Shown in pieces: positions 15,290-22,610 of a DNA stretch of 38,694 nucleotides. The DNA comes from Sphingomonas turrisvirgatae. GTDB lineage: Bacteria; Pseudomonadota; Alphaproteobacteria; Sphingomonadales; Sphingomonadaceae. A program made the position numbers and the translations under genes. The stretch covers positions 1-38,694 of the forward strand of contig NZ_MDDS01000029.1 of the NCBI RefSeq assembly GCF_001721295.1. Direction: 5' to 3'. How positions within the stretch are numbered: position 1 is the first letter of the stretch; each line of letters begins with the position of its first letter. Under the pieces are notes generated by a model that was not told the DNA's origin, did not search any database, and worked only from the letters and a program-made list of their open reading frames with translations.

Positions 15290-16465
15290 TCAATGCCCAT
15301 GCTCCGCTTCGCCCTTCCCGAGCTCAGCCTTGAGGGTGAAGCTGTTAGGGCCGGCAAGCTGTTCGTCGCCTTTAAGCCCCGACGTCACGACCACGTTGTC
15401 GCCGTTCGGGCTTCCGAGCGTGACGGGGGTCGCCTTGAAGCCATGATCGGTTCGCACGAACACCGTGGGCCGACCTTCGACCGTCTGTACCGCGCCTTGC
15501 GGCACGAGCAGCGACGCGGAACCATTGCCCGCAAGCTGGATCGCCGCCGTGACGGGCTCGCCCACGCGCCATTGGCCGGAGCGGTTGTCGATGACTGCGA
15601 TCACGCTGGCGAGTCGTGTGGTTTCGTCGAGGATCGGCGAGACGAAATCGACCCGCGCCACCGATCGCCTATCGCCCGAGACGATCTCGATTTGAGAGCC
15701 GGGCCGCACCTTGCCGGCATCAGCCGGCGATAGCGCGAGTGTGACCGCGACCCGTCCGAGGTTGGCGACGCGGAACAATTCGGCGTCGGCCGCGACCGTC
15801 TGGCCCAGCGTCACGCTGCGCGCAACGACCTGGCCCGACAGGGGTGCGGTGATCGCGATGCGATTGAGGGCACCGCCGCCGCCACCGGCAGCAGACACCT
15901 GCTGTTGCGCGAGGCGCAATGCTATACGCGCTTCGGTGGCTGCCGTGCGTGCCGCAATCAGATCCTGTTCGGGCGAGACTTTCTGATCGAACAAACGCTG
16001 CTCTCGGCGCAGGTTCGATTCTGCGAGCCCAAGCCTCGCGCGCGCCGCCTCAACTTCGGCGTTGAGCGATGCGGCCTCACGGCTTTCTATGATGGCGAGT
16101 GTCTGTCCGCGCCCGACCGACTGGCCGAGGTTGCGGGTGAGCGACACCACACGGCCGCCAATCGCAGCCGAAACGATCTGCATCCCTTGCGGATCGCCTT
16201 CGATCGTCGCGGGGAGGGTCAACGCTCCGCCGCCGCTGCGGATCACGCTCACCAATTCGATGCCGGCTTTGCGAATCTGATCCGCGCTCAGGTCGATCTC
16301 GCCTTCTTCTTCGGCGTGGCCGCCCTTTTCAGACGCGGCACCGTTTTCGACCGTGACGGCGTTCTGCGCGTTGTCGGCGGTCTGATCGCCGCCGGAACAT
16401 CCGACCATAAGAAGTGCGGCGAGTGTTAGCGGCAAGGCCGCTATAGTACGGGTCTTCATTGTCAT
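15290..16465 (-). CDS. czcB: CzcB-type periplasmic adaptor (membrane fusion) lipoprotein
   Basis: This 391-residue protein has an N-terminal lipoprotein signal (TLAALLMVGCSGG, lipobox Cys near residue 23), then a hairpin and barrel domain with two lipoyl halves (QIVSAAIGGRVVSL, IAITAPLSGQVVARS) and a C-terminal barrel. The C-terminal end GEAEHGH and an early GGHAEEE are His/Glu-rich and may bind metal. It joins the CzcA pump to the CzcC channel. It overlaps czcC by 4 nt (ATGA) and lies 2 nt before the czcA ATG, so the three are one translational unit. Confidence 0.93.
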   Translation of the reverse strand: MTMKTRTIAALPLTLAALLMVGCSGGDQTADNAQNAVTVENGAASEKGGHAEEEGEIDLSADQIRKAGIELVSVIRSGGGALTLPATIEGDPQGMQIVSAAIGGRVVSLTRNLGQSVGRGQTLAIIESREAASLNAEVEAARARLGLAESNLRREQRLFDQKVSPEQDLIAARTAATEARIALRLAQQQVSAAGGGGGALNRIAITAPLSGQVVARSVTLGQTVAADAELFRVANLGRVAVTLALSPADAGKVRPGSQIEIVSGDRRSVARVDFVSPILDETTRLASVIAVIDNRSGQWRVGEPVTAAIQLAGNGSASLLVPQGAVQTVEGRPTVFVRTDHGFKATPVTLGSPNGDNVVVTSGLKGDEQLAGPNSFTLKAELGKGEAEHGH

Positions 16466-17763
16466 TCCCCCTGTGTGACCGGCGCGCGGGCGGTAAGCCG
16501 CTCAAGCTGCGCCTGGGCGATGTGGTAGGAGAGCAGCGCGTCGATCGCCGCAGCCCGCGTCGCGGCGAGCGTCCGTTCGGCATCGAGCAAATCGAGCTGG
16601 CCGAATTTGCCCTCCCGATACCCGATGCGGGCGATGCGCGCGGCTTCTTCGGCGGCGGCAAGCGCGGGGCCGCTGGCGGCGGCTGCGCTCGTGGCCGCGT
16701 TGGCGGCATCTGCTTGAGCGCGGGCGATTGCCTGATCCACATCGAGTGCGGTGACACGCCGCTGGGCGTCGGCACGCTGTCGCTCTGCTGACGCTTGCGA
16801 CAGCGCCGCCCGCCCGTTGTTGAATAACGGTATAGGGATCGACAGGCTGAAAATCGCCGCCGTGTCGTTGGTCTGCTCAAGCCGGCGTGCGCCGGCCCCA
16901 ACCGTCAGATCAGGCACGCGCTGCGAGCGGGCGAGGCGCACGCTGGCGTCAGCGATGGCAAGGTCGGCATCGGCCGCCGCCATGACGAGCGTGCCCGCGC
17001 TTTCGATTGGCCGAAGCGGGCCATAGATTGCGGGAACATGGGAGAACCAGTCCGCATCGAGCGGCCCCGAGATCGGCTGACCGATGATGCGCGACAGACT
17101 GAAACGGGCGACTTCCAAGGTCCGCTCTTCCCGCAACAGCGCGGCGTCGGCGTTGACCCGTGCAACGTCAGCGCGTTGCACTTCGATCGGCGACGCGCGG
17201 CCCGCCTGCACGCGGACCTGAGCAGCGCGCAGCGTCTCGTTCGCTATGCGAGCCTGATCGTGGGCCGTGACAAGTCGGCGCTCCGCTGAGGCGGCCTCCG
17301 CGTAAGCTCGTACAACGCTGATCCGAAGATCAGCTTGCGCGATCGCGGCCTGGATCGCTGCCCGATCGGTCCGTGCGTCCGCCACCGCGATCCGCGCCGA
17401 TCGCTTGCCGCCAAGTTCTATCGGCAGCGTGAGGGAAGTCGTCGCTTCGAGGCTCCGGGTGCCGCGATACTGGCCGGAGCCGCCGACATTTTCCGCCTCA
17501 ACAGTAACGCTGGGATTAGGGCGTAGCCCGGCAACCTGGCGTCCCGCCTCGGCCGCGCGGACGTCCGCCGAAGCGGCTTCAAGCGCCGGTGACACGACGC
17601 CCGCAAGTTCGAGCGCGCGGTCAACAGTGAAAGATGGGCCTGCTAGGGCGGGTGACGTGCTTTGTGGCTGTCCCGGACCGGCTTCAGCCGACGGCGTGGT
17701 TTGGGCCTGCGCGATGCTCGCGCAAGCGGTCGCGGCCAGCAAGGCCGCGAACAATCGGTGCAT
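16462..17763 (-). CDS. czcC: CzcC-type outer-membrane efflux channel
   Basis: This 433-residue TolC-family protein has a signal peptide ending near AQA (residues 1-20). It has the two repeated coiled-coil halves of outer-membrane efflux proteins: LELAGVVSPALEAASADV and LEATTSLTLPIELGG in the first, IFSLSIPIPLFNNGRAALSQ in the second. Ala-rich heptads around 330-400 form the periplasmic tunnel. It is the first of the three overlapping czcCBA genes. TTAGGAG about 12 bases before the ATG serves as ribosome site. It follows a small His-rich protein gene across a 59-bp gap with a hairpin. Confidence 0.93.
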   Translation of the reverse strand: MHRLFAALLAATACASIAQAQTTPSAEAGPGQPQSTSPALAGPSFTVDRALELAGVVSPALEAASADVRAAEAGRQVAGLRPNPSVTVEAENVGGSGQYRGTRSLEATTSLTLPIELGGKRSARIAVADARTDRAAIQAAIAQADLRISVVRAYAEAASAERRLVTAHDQARIANETLRAAQVRVQAGRASPIEVQRADVARVNADAALLREERTLEVARFSLSRIIGQPISGPLDADWFSHVPAIYGPLRPIESAGTLVMAAADADLAIADASVRLARSQRVPDLTVGAGARRLEQTNDTAAIFSLSIPIPLFNNGRAALSQASAERQRADAQRRVTALDVDQAIARAQADAANAATSAAAASGPALAAAEEAARIARIGYREGKFGQLDLLDAERTLAATRAAAIDALLSYHIAQAQLERLTARAPVTQGE

Positions 17764-17792
17764 GATCGAAAAACTCCTAACAATTCCGAGGG

Positions 17793-17810
17793 AGCCCCGA
17801 GGACGGGGCT
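17793..17810 (-). terminator. Hairpin between the czcI-like gene and czcC
   Basis: AGCCCC and GGGGCT (17793-17798 and 17805-17810) form a GC-rich stem with a 6-nt loop in the intergenic RNA. A TTTTT run follows about 25 bases later on the transcribed strand. It could be a weak terminator or a processing element that sets different levels of the first gene and czcCBA. The fit to a classical terminator is poor. Confidence 0.35.
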
Positions 17811-17822
17811 AGACTGGAATCG

Positions 17823-18158
17823 TCAGGCCTTTGGAGGGCGGTGAGCCGGATCGGTCGAGTTGGAGACGCGACCCTTCGCATTGGGAAGGAAGGGCGGCGC
17901 GGTGCGTAAATGCACCTGGGTCGCGAACCCATCCTTCACAGGCTCGCCGATCTGGTGACCGTGGCAACCGCCGTGATGGTGCGGCATCGCCTTTCCACCG
18001 TCAGACGGAACCTGATCGCGGTCGCCATCGGCATGGCCGAGGCCCGCCGCAACGTCTGAATCCAAGCAACCAATGGGCTCAGCCGCGTGCGCGACCGTGC
18101 CCGCCATCAACGACAGCGAGACGAGGCACATCAGGATCAGGGCTAGGAAGCGTTCCAT
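17823..18158 (-). CDS. Small periplasmic His-rich protein, CzcI-like
   Basis: This 111-residue protein has a clear signal peptide (FLALILMCLVSLSLMAGTVAHA, residues 3-25). The mature part contains HADGDRD and the cluster HHHGGCHGHQ, which can bind divalent metal, and a Pro-rich tail. It is the first gene of the czc operon, in the position of czcI in Cupriavidus, where a small exported protein modulates czc expression. Similarity is by position and composition rather than by a clear motif, so it may be an unrelated periplasmic metal buffer. Confidence 0.65.
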   Translation of the reverse strand: MERFLALILMCLVSLSLMAGTVAHAAEPIGCLDSDVAAGLGHADGDRDQVPSDGGKAMPHHHGGCHGHQIGEPVKDGFATQVHLRTAPPFLPNAKGRVSNSTDPAHRPPKA

Positions 18159-18393
18159 TAGCCGCCCTATAGCACGTCAACTAGTTCAGAAAAGAATTCG
18201 TTCTACTAATTGGCTTTGGTGAGGCGTTATATCATGCGGTTAGTGAAAGAGCAGCCGATGGACACCCGCACGCCGAGGCAGCGTTGCGTGGATGAGGAAG
18301 TCGCGAACGAAGGCGGCTCCCAATCTCAGCTAGCAATGGGCGCGATCGATTTGAAGTGCAGCCAAGGCTGAGCCTTGCCCCATTAGGATACTT
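18159..18393. promoter_or_regulatory. czc promoter region with a small unassigned ORF
   Basis: This 235-bp gap precedes the czc operon and lies behind arsH. Its left third is AT-rich compared with its neighbours and holds EcoRI-like palindromes (GAATTC), so the czc promoter is probably here. An ATG at 18234 opens a 46-codon frame on the plus strand (MRLVKEQPMDTRTP... to SQG, stop at 18372-18374) with GAGG nine to ten bases upstream. I do not recognise this product and do not claim that it is translated. No czcR or czcS genes accompany the operon. Confidence 0.4.
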
Positions 18394-19137
18394 CTATTCG
18401 GCTACTGTTGCGATAGCCGATAGATCGGTTGTGGCATCGACCGGAAGCCCCTGTTGCTTCCGCTCAGAGTAGCGATCGACGAGCTGCGCGGCGTGCGGGC
18501 GCATTAGCACCGTGAACCGGACCAGCTCCTCCATCACGTCCACGATCCGATCATAGTAGCTCGACGGCTTCATGCGGCCGGCTTCATCGAACTCCTTATA
18601 GGCCATCGCGACCGAGGATTGATTTGGGATCGTGAACATACGCATCCAGCGGCCGAGCAGCCGCAGGGTGTTGACCGCGTTGAAGGACTGCGAGCCGCCC
18701 GATACTTGCATGACAGCGAGCGTGCGCCCTTGCGTCGGGCGCATCCCCTTTATTTCCAGCGGTAGATGGTCGATTTGCGCCTTCATGATCCCGGTTATCT
18801 GACCGTGCCGCTCCGGGCTGCACCACACTTGGCCCTCTGACCACATAGACAGCTCGCGCAGCTCGTGGACGGCCGGGTGGTCGTCTCCCTTCACCTGATC
18901 GGGCAGCGGCAACGTGGAGGGATCGAATATGCGCGTGTCAGCCCCGAAAAGCCGCAGCAGGCGAGCAGCTTCCTCGACGGCAAGGCGCGAGAACGATCGC
19001 TCGCGCAACGACCCGTAGAGCAGCAGTATTCGCGGCGCGGGATCGGCCGCGCCGAGCCCCAGCGCGGGCCGTTGGCGCACAAAGGCCGGATCAAGCGCCG
19101 GCATGTTGTCGGGATCGGAGAGCCGGCGCAGCGGCAT
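18394..19137 (-). CDS. arsH: ArsH NADPH-dependent organoarsenical oxidase
   Basis: This 247-residue flavodoxin-like protein has the FMN-binding loop [13 protein letters not shown] near residue 40 and the ArsH-specific stretches [26 protein letters not shown] and MFTIPNQSS. ArsH oxidises trivalent organoarsenicals such as methylarsenite to the less toxic pentavalent form using NADPH and FMN. It is the last gene of the first ars operon, and its ATG shares one base with the acr3 stop (TGATG). Length and motifs fit ArsH well; a general quinone reductase activity is a known side function in the family. Confidence 0.95.
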   Translation of the reverse strand: MPLRRLSDPDNMPALDPAFVRQRPALGLGAADPAPRILLLYGSLRERSFSRLAVEEAARLLRLFGADTRIFDPSTLPLPDQVKGDDHPAVHELRELSMWSEGQVWCSPERHGQITGIMKAQIDHLPLEIKGMRPTQGRTLAVMQVSGGSQSFNAVNTLRLLGRWMRMFTIPNQSSVAMAYKEFDEAGRMKPSSYYDRIVDVMEELVRFTVLMRPHAAQLVDRYSERKQQGLPVDATTDLSAIATVAE

Positions 19138-20216
19138 CAGGCGGCCGCGCCCCGCTCATACCAGCTTCGCGATCGCTTCACGATCGCGACGACCGAAAGC
19201 ATCACCGGCACCTCGACCAGCACGCCTACGACCGTCGCCAGCGCCGCACCCGACTTCAAGCCGAACAGCGAGATCGCGGCGGCGACCGCCAACTCGAAAA
19301 AGTTGGACGCGCCGATCAGCGCGGCCGGGCCAGCGACGCACCAGGCGACGCCGAACCGGCGTGACAGCCAGTAGGCGAGGCCGGCGTTGAAATAGACCTG
19401 GATGAGGATGGGAACGGCCAGCAGCGCGATCACCAGCGGTTGCGCGATGATTTGCTCGCCTTGAAAGCCGAACAGCAGCACCAGCGTCGCCAGCAGCGCG
19501 ACCAGCGACACCGGCCCGAGGCGGGCGAGCAGCCGATCGAGTGCGGGCTTGCCCCCGCTCGCCAGCACGCCGCGCCGGATCACTTGGGCGACGATCACCG
19601 GCACGACGATGTATAGGACGACCGACAGCAGCAGCGTGTCCCACGGCACCGTGATCGCGGCGACGCCGAGCAGCAGCGCGACGAGCGGCGCGAAGAGGAA
19701 CACCATCAGCACGTCGTTGAGGGCAACCTGGGAGAGCGTATAGGTCGGCTCCCCGTCGCAGAGGTTCGACCAGACGAACACCATCGCCGTGCAGGGCGCG
19801 GCGGCGAGCAGGATCAGCCCGGCAATATAGGACGGCCCCTCCCCCGCCGGCAGCAGCGGCGCGAACAGGTATCCTATGAAGAACGTGCCGAGCGCCGCCA
19901 TCGAGAACGGCTTGACCGCCCAATTGATGAACAGCGTTACGCCGACCCCTTTCCAGTGCTGGCGGACCGATCCGAGCGAGCCGAAGTCGATCTTGAGCAG
20001 CATTGGGATAATCATCAGCCAGATCAGCACGGCGACAACCAGATTGACGCGCGCCACTTCGGCCGTGGCGATCGACGCGAACAGGCCGGGAAGCAGATGC
20101 CCGAGGCCAATGCCGGCGACGATGCAGAGCGCCACCCACAGGGTCAGATACCGCTCGAATGTCCCCATGCCGGGACGGGCCGGTGCGGGACCGGCGATGG
20201 GAGCGATCGTGGACAT
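19137..20216 (-). CDS. acr3: ACR3-family arsenite efflux transporter
   Basis: This 359-residue membrane protein has ten hydrophobic segments. It carries the ACR3 features [13 protein letters not shown], the essential cysteine in [17 protein letters not shown], and [17 protein letters not shown]3 exports arsenite using the proton gradient and is unrelated to ArsB. The gene is between an arsenate reductase and arsH with almost no spacing, so arsenate can be reduced and exported by products of one mRNA. The start has a clean N terminus (MSTIAPIAG) and lies 2 nt downstream of the preceding stop. Confidence 0.95.
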   Translation of the reverse strand: MSTIAPIAGPAPARPGMGTFERYLTLWVALCIVAGIGLGHLLPGLFASIATAEVARVNLVVAVLIWLMIIPMLLKIDFGSLGSVRQHWKGVGVTLFINWAVKPFSMAALGTFFIGYLFAPLLPAGEGPSYIAGLILLAAAPCTAMVFVWSNLCDGEPTYTLSQVALNDVLMVFLFAPLVALLLGVAAITVPWDTLLLSVVLYIVVPVIVAQVIRRGVLASGGKPALDRLLARLGPVSLVALLATLVLLFGFQGEQIIAQPLVIALLAVPILIQVYFNAGLAYWLSRRFGVAWCVAGPAALIGASNFFELAVAAAISLFGLKSGAALATVVGVLVEVPVMLSVVAIVKRSRSWYERGAAA

Positions 20217-20218
20217 GG

Positions 20219-20662
20219 CTATTCCTTGGCACTGGCGGCGACGCGCGCGCCGCGCTCGTCCACGACCCGTTCGCCATCTTCCTTGGCGAAGGCCCCGACC
20301 TGGGGGGCGGGCAACAGATCAAGCACGGCTTCCGAGGGGCGGCAGAGCTTCACGCCCAGCGGCGAGACGACGAGCGGCCGGTTGATGAGGATCGGATGCG
20401 CCATCATCGCGTCCACCAGCGCGTCGTCGGAAAGAGACGCGTCGCCCAGGCCCAGCTCCGCATAGGGCGTCCCCTTCTCGCGTAGCAGATCGCGGGGTGC
20501 GATCCCGGCGCGCTCGACGAGCTGGACCAGCAGCGCGCGCGCGGGCGGCGTTCTCAGATACTCGACGACGTGCGGCTCGATGCCGGCGTTGCGGATCAGG
20601 CCCAGGACATTGCGCGACGTGCCGCACTCGGAGTTGTGATAAATGATGATGTCGGTTTCCAT
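20219..20662 (-). CDS. arsC: Arsenate reductase, glutaredoxin-dependent ArsC family
   Basis: This 147-residue thioredoxin-fold protein has the catalytic motif HNSECGTSRN (C13, the counterpart of C12 in plasmid R773 ArsC). Arginines LINRPLVVSP and EYLRTPP match the substrate-binding positions R60, R94 and R107 of R773. It uses glutathione and glutaredoxin. ATG 20662 shares one base with the stop of the preceding, unrelated arsenate reductase. An upstream GTG at 20665 is also in frame. The operon therefore holds two reductases with different electron donors. Confidence 0.93.
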   Translation of the reverse strand: METDIIIYHNSECGTSRNVLGLIRNAGIEPHVVEYLRTPPARALLVQLVERAGIAPRDLLREKGTPYAELGLGDASLSDDALVDAMMAHPILINRPLVVSPLGVKLCRPSEAVLDLLPAPQVGAFAKEDGERVVDERGARVAASAKE

Positions 20663-21207
20663 CACGCCACGTCCGATCGCGGCGACGACGCGCCCTCCCC
20701 CTGCCCTATCTCGCGCACCTTGGCGCGCAGCGCCGAGGCTTCCAGCTTGTCGATCGGCAGCGACGTGAACAGGGCGATGCGATTTTCGAGGTAGCGCAGC
20801 GCCGTGACGAACGCACGCTCACGCTCGATCGCAGTCCCTTCAACGCGGGATGGATCTTCGATTCCCCAATGCGCCGTGATGGGATGCCCAAGCCACACCG
20901 GGCAGGTTTCGCCGGCCGCGTCGTCGCAGACGGTGAACACGAAATCCATGACGGGCGCGCCGGGAGCGGCAAACTCATCCCAGCTTTTCGAGCGAAGGCC
21001 GGCGATCGGATATTCGATCCGTTCGAGCAGGGCGAGCGCATCGGGGTTGACCGCTCCCTTGGGGTAGCTCCCCGCCGAGAAGGCGCGGAAGCGTCCTCCC
21101 CGCTTGTTGAGGGCGCTTTCGGCGAGGATCGAGCGAGCGGAATTGCCCGTGCAAAGAAACAGGACGTTGAACGTGCGTTCGGGCGTGTCGGATATGCTGG
21201 TCTCCAT
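20662..21207 (-). CDS. arsC: Arsenate reductase, low-molecular-weight phosphatase family
   Basis: This 181-residue protein has the P-loop FLCTGNSARS (C19 to R25) of LMW tyrosine phosphatase-like, thioredoxin-type arsenate reductases, followed by the redox stretch VCDDAAGETCPVW. ATG 21207 shares one base with the arsR stop; the frame is open to 21246 but the extension has no family similarity. The C-terminal 40 residues after the phosphatase fold are longer than in B. subtilis ArsC (139 residues). Its reductant (thioredoxin or the mycothiol/glutathione type) cannot be fixed from sequence. Confidence 0.9.
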   Translation of the reverse strand: METSISDTPERTFNVLFLCTGNSARSILAESALNKRGGRFRAFSAGSYPKGAVNPDALALLERIEYPIAGLRSKSWDEFAAPGAPVMDFVFTVCDDAAGETCPVWLGHPITAHWGIEDPSRVEGTAIERERAFVTALRYLENRIALFTSLPIDKLEASALRAKVREIGQGEGASSPRSDVA

Positions 21208-21539
21208 CAGCAGCAGGGAGCGAGTTCGGCAATGAGCGGCGCGCATAGCGCGGCGTTGCCGGCGCAGCAGTCCTTGACGAGGAACAGCGTCAGCGCTCGC
21301 AGGCCGTCCAGATCGGCGCGGTAGATGATCGAGCGGCTTTGCCGTTCGGAGCGGACCAGGCCGGCGCGGGCGAGAATGCCGAGGTGCGCCGACATGGTGT
21401 TTTGCGGAACGTCGAGCTGGCGGGCGATTTCGCCCGCAGCCAGACCGTCAGGCTCATGGCGCACCAGTAGTCGGAACACATCGAGGCGCGTTCCTTGCGC
21501 AAGCGCACCCAGCGCTGAGATAGCCGACTCATTTTCCAT
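21207..21539 (-). CDS. arsR: ArsR arsenite-responsive repressor (first ars operon)
   Basis: This 110-residue winged-helix repressor has the recognition helix VPQNTMSAHLGILARAG. Cysteines C91, C92 and C99 (KDCCAGNAALC) are near the C terminus, with a terminal C109-C110 pair. This arrangement resembles the Acidithiobacillus-type ArsR, which binds As(III) through C95, C96 and C102, not the E. coli type with cysteines in the DNA-binding helix. It leads an operon of two arsenate reductases, acr3 and arsH. The operator overlaps its own start codon. Confidence 0.93.
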   Translation of the reverse strand: MENESAISALGALAQGTRLDVFRLLVRHEPDGLAAGEIARQLDVPQNTMSAHLGILARAGLVRSERQSRSIIYRADLDGLRALTLFLVKDCCAGNAALCAPLIAELAPCC

Positions 21540-21567
21540 ATATCCAGATTAGAGGATATATGGAAAA
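21532..21567. promoter_or_regulatory. ArsR operator: 14-bp-arm palindrome over the arsR start codon
   Basis: TTTTCCATATATCC (21532-21545) and GGATATATGGAAAA (21554-21567) are perfect inverted copies separated by 8 bp. The left arm contains the arsR start codon (21537-21539), so repressor binding would block both promoter clearance and the first codons. At the RNA level the repeat could also fold around the start. Confidence 0.7.
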
Positions 21568-21641
21568 GCGCCAGCTCTATAGGTCGATATTTTTAGCGGG
21601 CATGCGGGCCGACGTGGCGGGATTTAGAGCGATCCGAACTG

Positions 21642-22610
21642 TCAGGCTGTCGTCGCCCCCAGCCTTGGTATGGCTCGGATGAACACCAGCTCTGCCACCA
21701 GTTCCACCAACGTCTGCGCGACGATGATGGCAGGTAGAAGTGGAACAGCGCCAGGCACAGCCAGCGCGAGCGGCAGAACGACTAGCGAATTGCGAGTGGC
21801 GGCGCTGAACGCCATCGCACGCCCAGCTTCCGCATCCAACTTGGCGACGCGCGAGACGCCCCAGCCAAGCAGGGGGGCCAGGATAGCGAAAGCGATGTAG
21901 ATCGGCGTCACTCGTAGGGCAGCGCCGATTGCTTGGCCGAGTTGCGGAACGACCGCAGCAATGACGATGAGCAAGACCAGCGCTGTCGCCGGCACCGGCA
22001 AAAGACCGAGGCTGATTGAGGCACGCTCCCCAATAACCGATCGCCGCGCCCATAGCTGGACGATGAAGGCGAGCGCGAGCGGGATCGCGATCAACCACAG
22101 GAAGGCGTGAAGGAAGGGGCCGGCTTGTACGAGCCGCGAGGCGTCCGCGCCGAGAAACAGCCGGAGATAGACCGGCAGAAGGAGCATCTGGACGATCAGC
22201 AGGGCAGGCGTCGATGCCAGCAGCAACTTCGCATCGGCACGGCCGAGGTGAGCGAAGGTCACCACATAGTCGATGCATGGGCACAGCAGCACCAGCAGCA
22301 CGCCCAACCGGATCATCGGATCGTTAGGCGCGAACTGAATTAGGATTGCCACCAGTAGCGGAACGATGACGAAATTCGTCACCAGCATCGCAACTAGGAC
22401 ACGGGTTTGGCGGAAAGCGCGGCCGAGCTCCGCCAGCGGCACTTGCAAGAAGGTGACGAACAGCATCAGCGCCAGCGCCGGGTTGATCGAGGCCTCCCAT
22501 GACGCCGTGCCGGGAATCGCGAACGCGATCACCGCGCCCGCGATCACCGCCGCGAAGTAAATTGCGACCTGACTCCCTTCGAGCCGGTCGCGCAGGGCGG
22601 CGGTCGTCAT
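21642..22610 (-). CDS. Second arsenic resistance transporter (ACR3/BASS-like)
   Basis: This 322-residue membrane protein has about ten hydrophobic segments. It has the cysteine motif VLLCPCIDYVVTFAHLG, comparable to the ACR3 cysteine, and a late FSAATRNSLVVLPLALA helix typical of the arsenic resistance/bile acid:Na+ symporter superfamily. It is distinct from the acr3 gene at 19137. ATG 22610 overlaps the stop of the cytochrome-FTR1 gene by 4 nt. The 48-residue upstream extension of the frame is not membrane-like and would lie inside the previous gene. Arsenite export is likely, but transport of another oxyanion is possible. Confidence 0.8.
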   Translation of the reverse strand: MTTAALRDRLEGSQVAIYFAAVIAGAVIAFAIPGTASWEASINPALALMLFVTFLQVPLAELGRAFRQTRVLVAMLVTNFVIVPLLVAILIQFAPNDPMIRLGVLLVLLCPCIDYVVTFAHLGRADAKLLLASTPALLIVQMLLLPVYLRLFLGADASRLVQAGPFLHAFLWLIAIPLALAFIVQLWARRSVIGERASISLGLLPVPATALVLLIVIAAVVPQLGQAIGAALRVTPIYIAFAILAPLLGWGVSRVAKLDAEAGRAMAFSAATRNSLVVLPLALAVPGAVPLLPAIIVAQTLVELVAELVFIRAIPRLGATTA

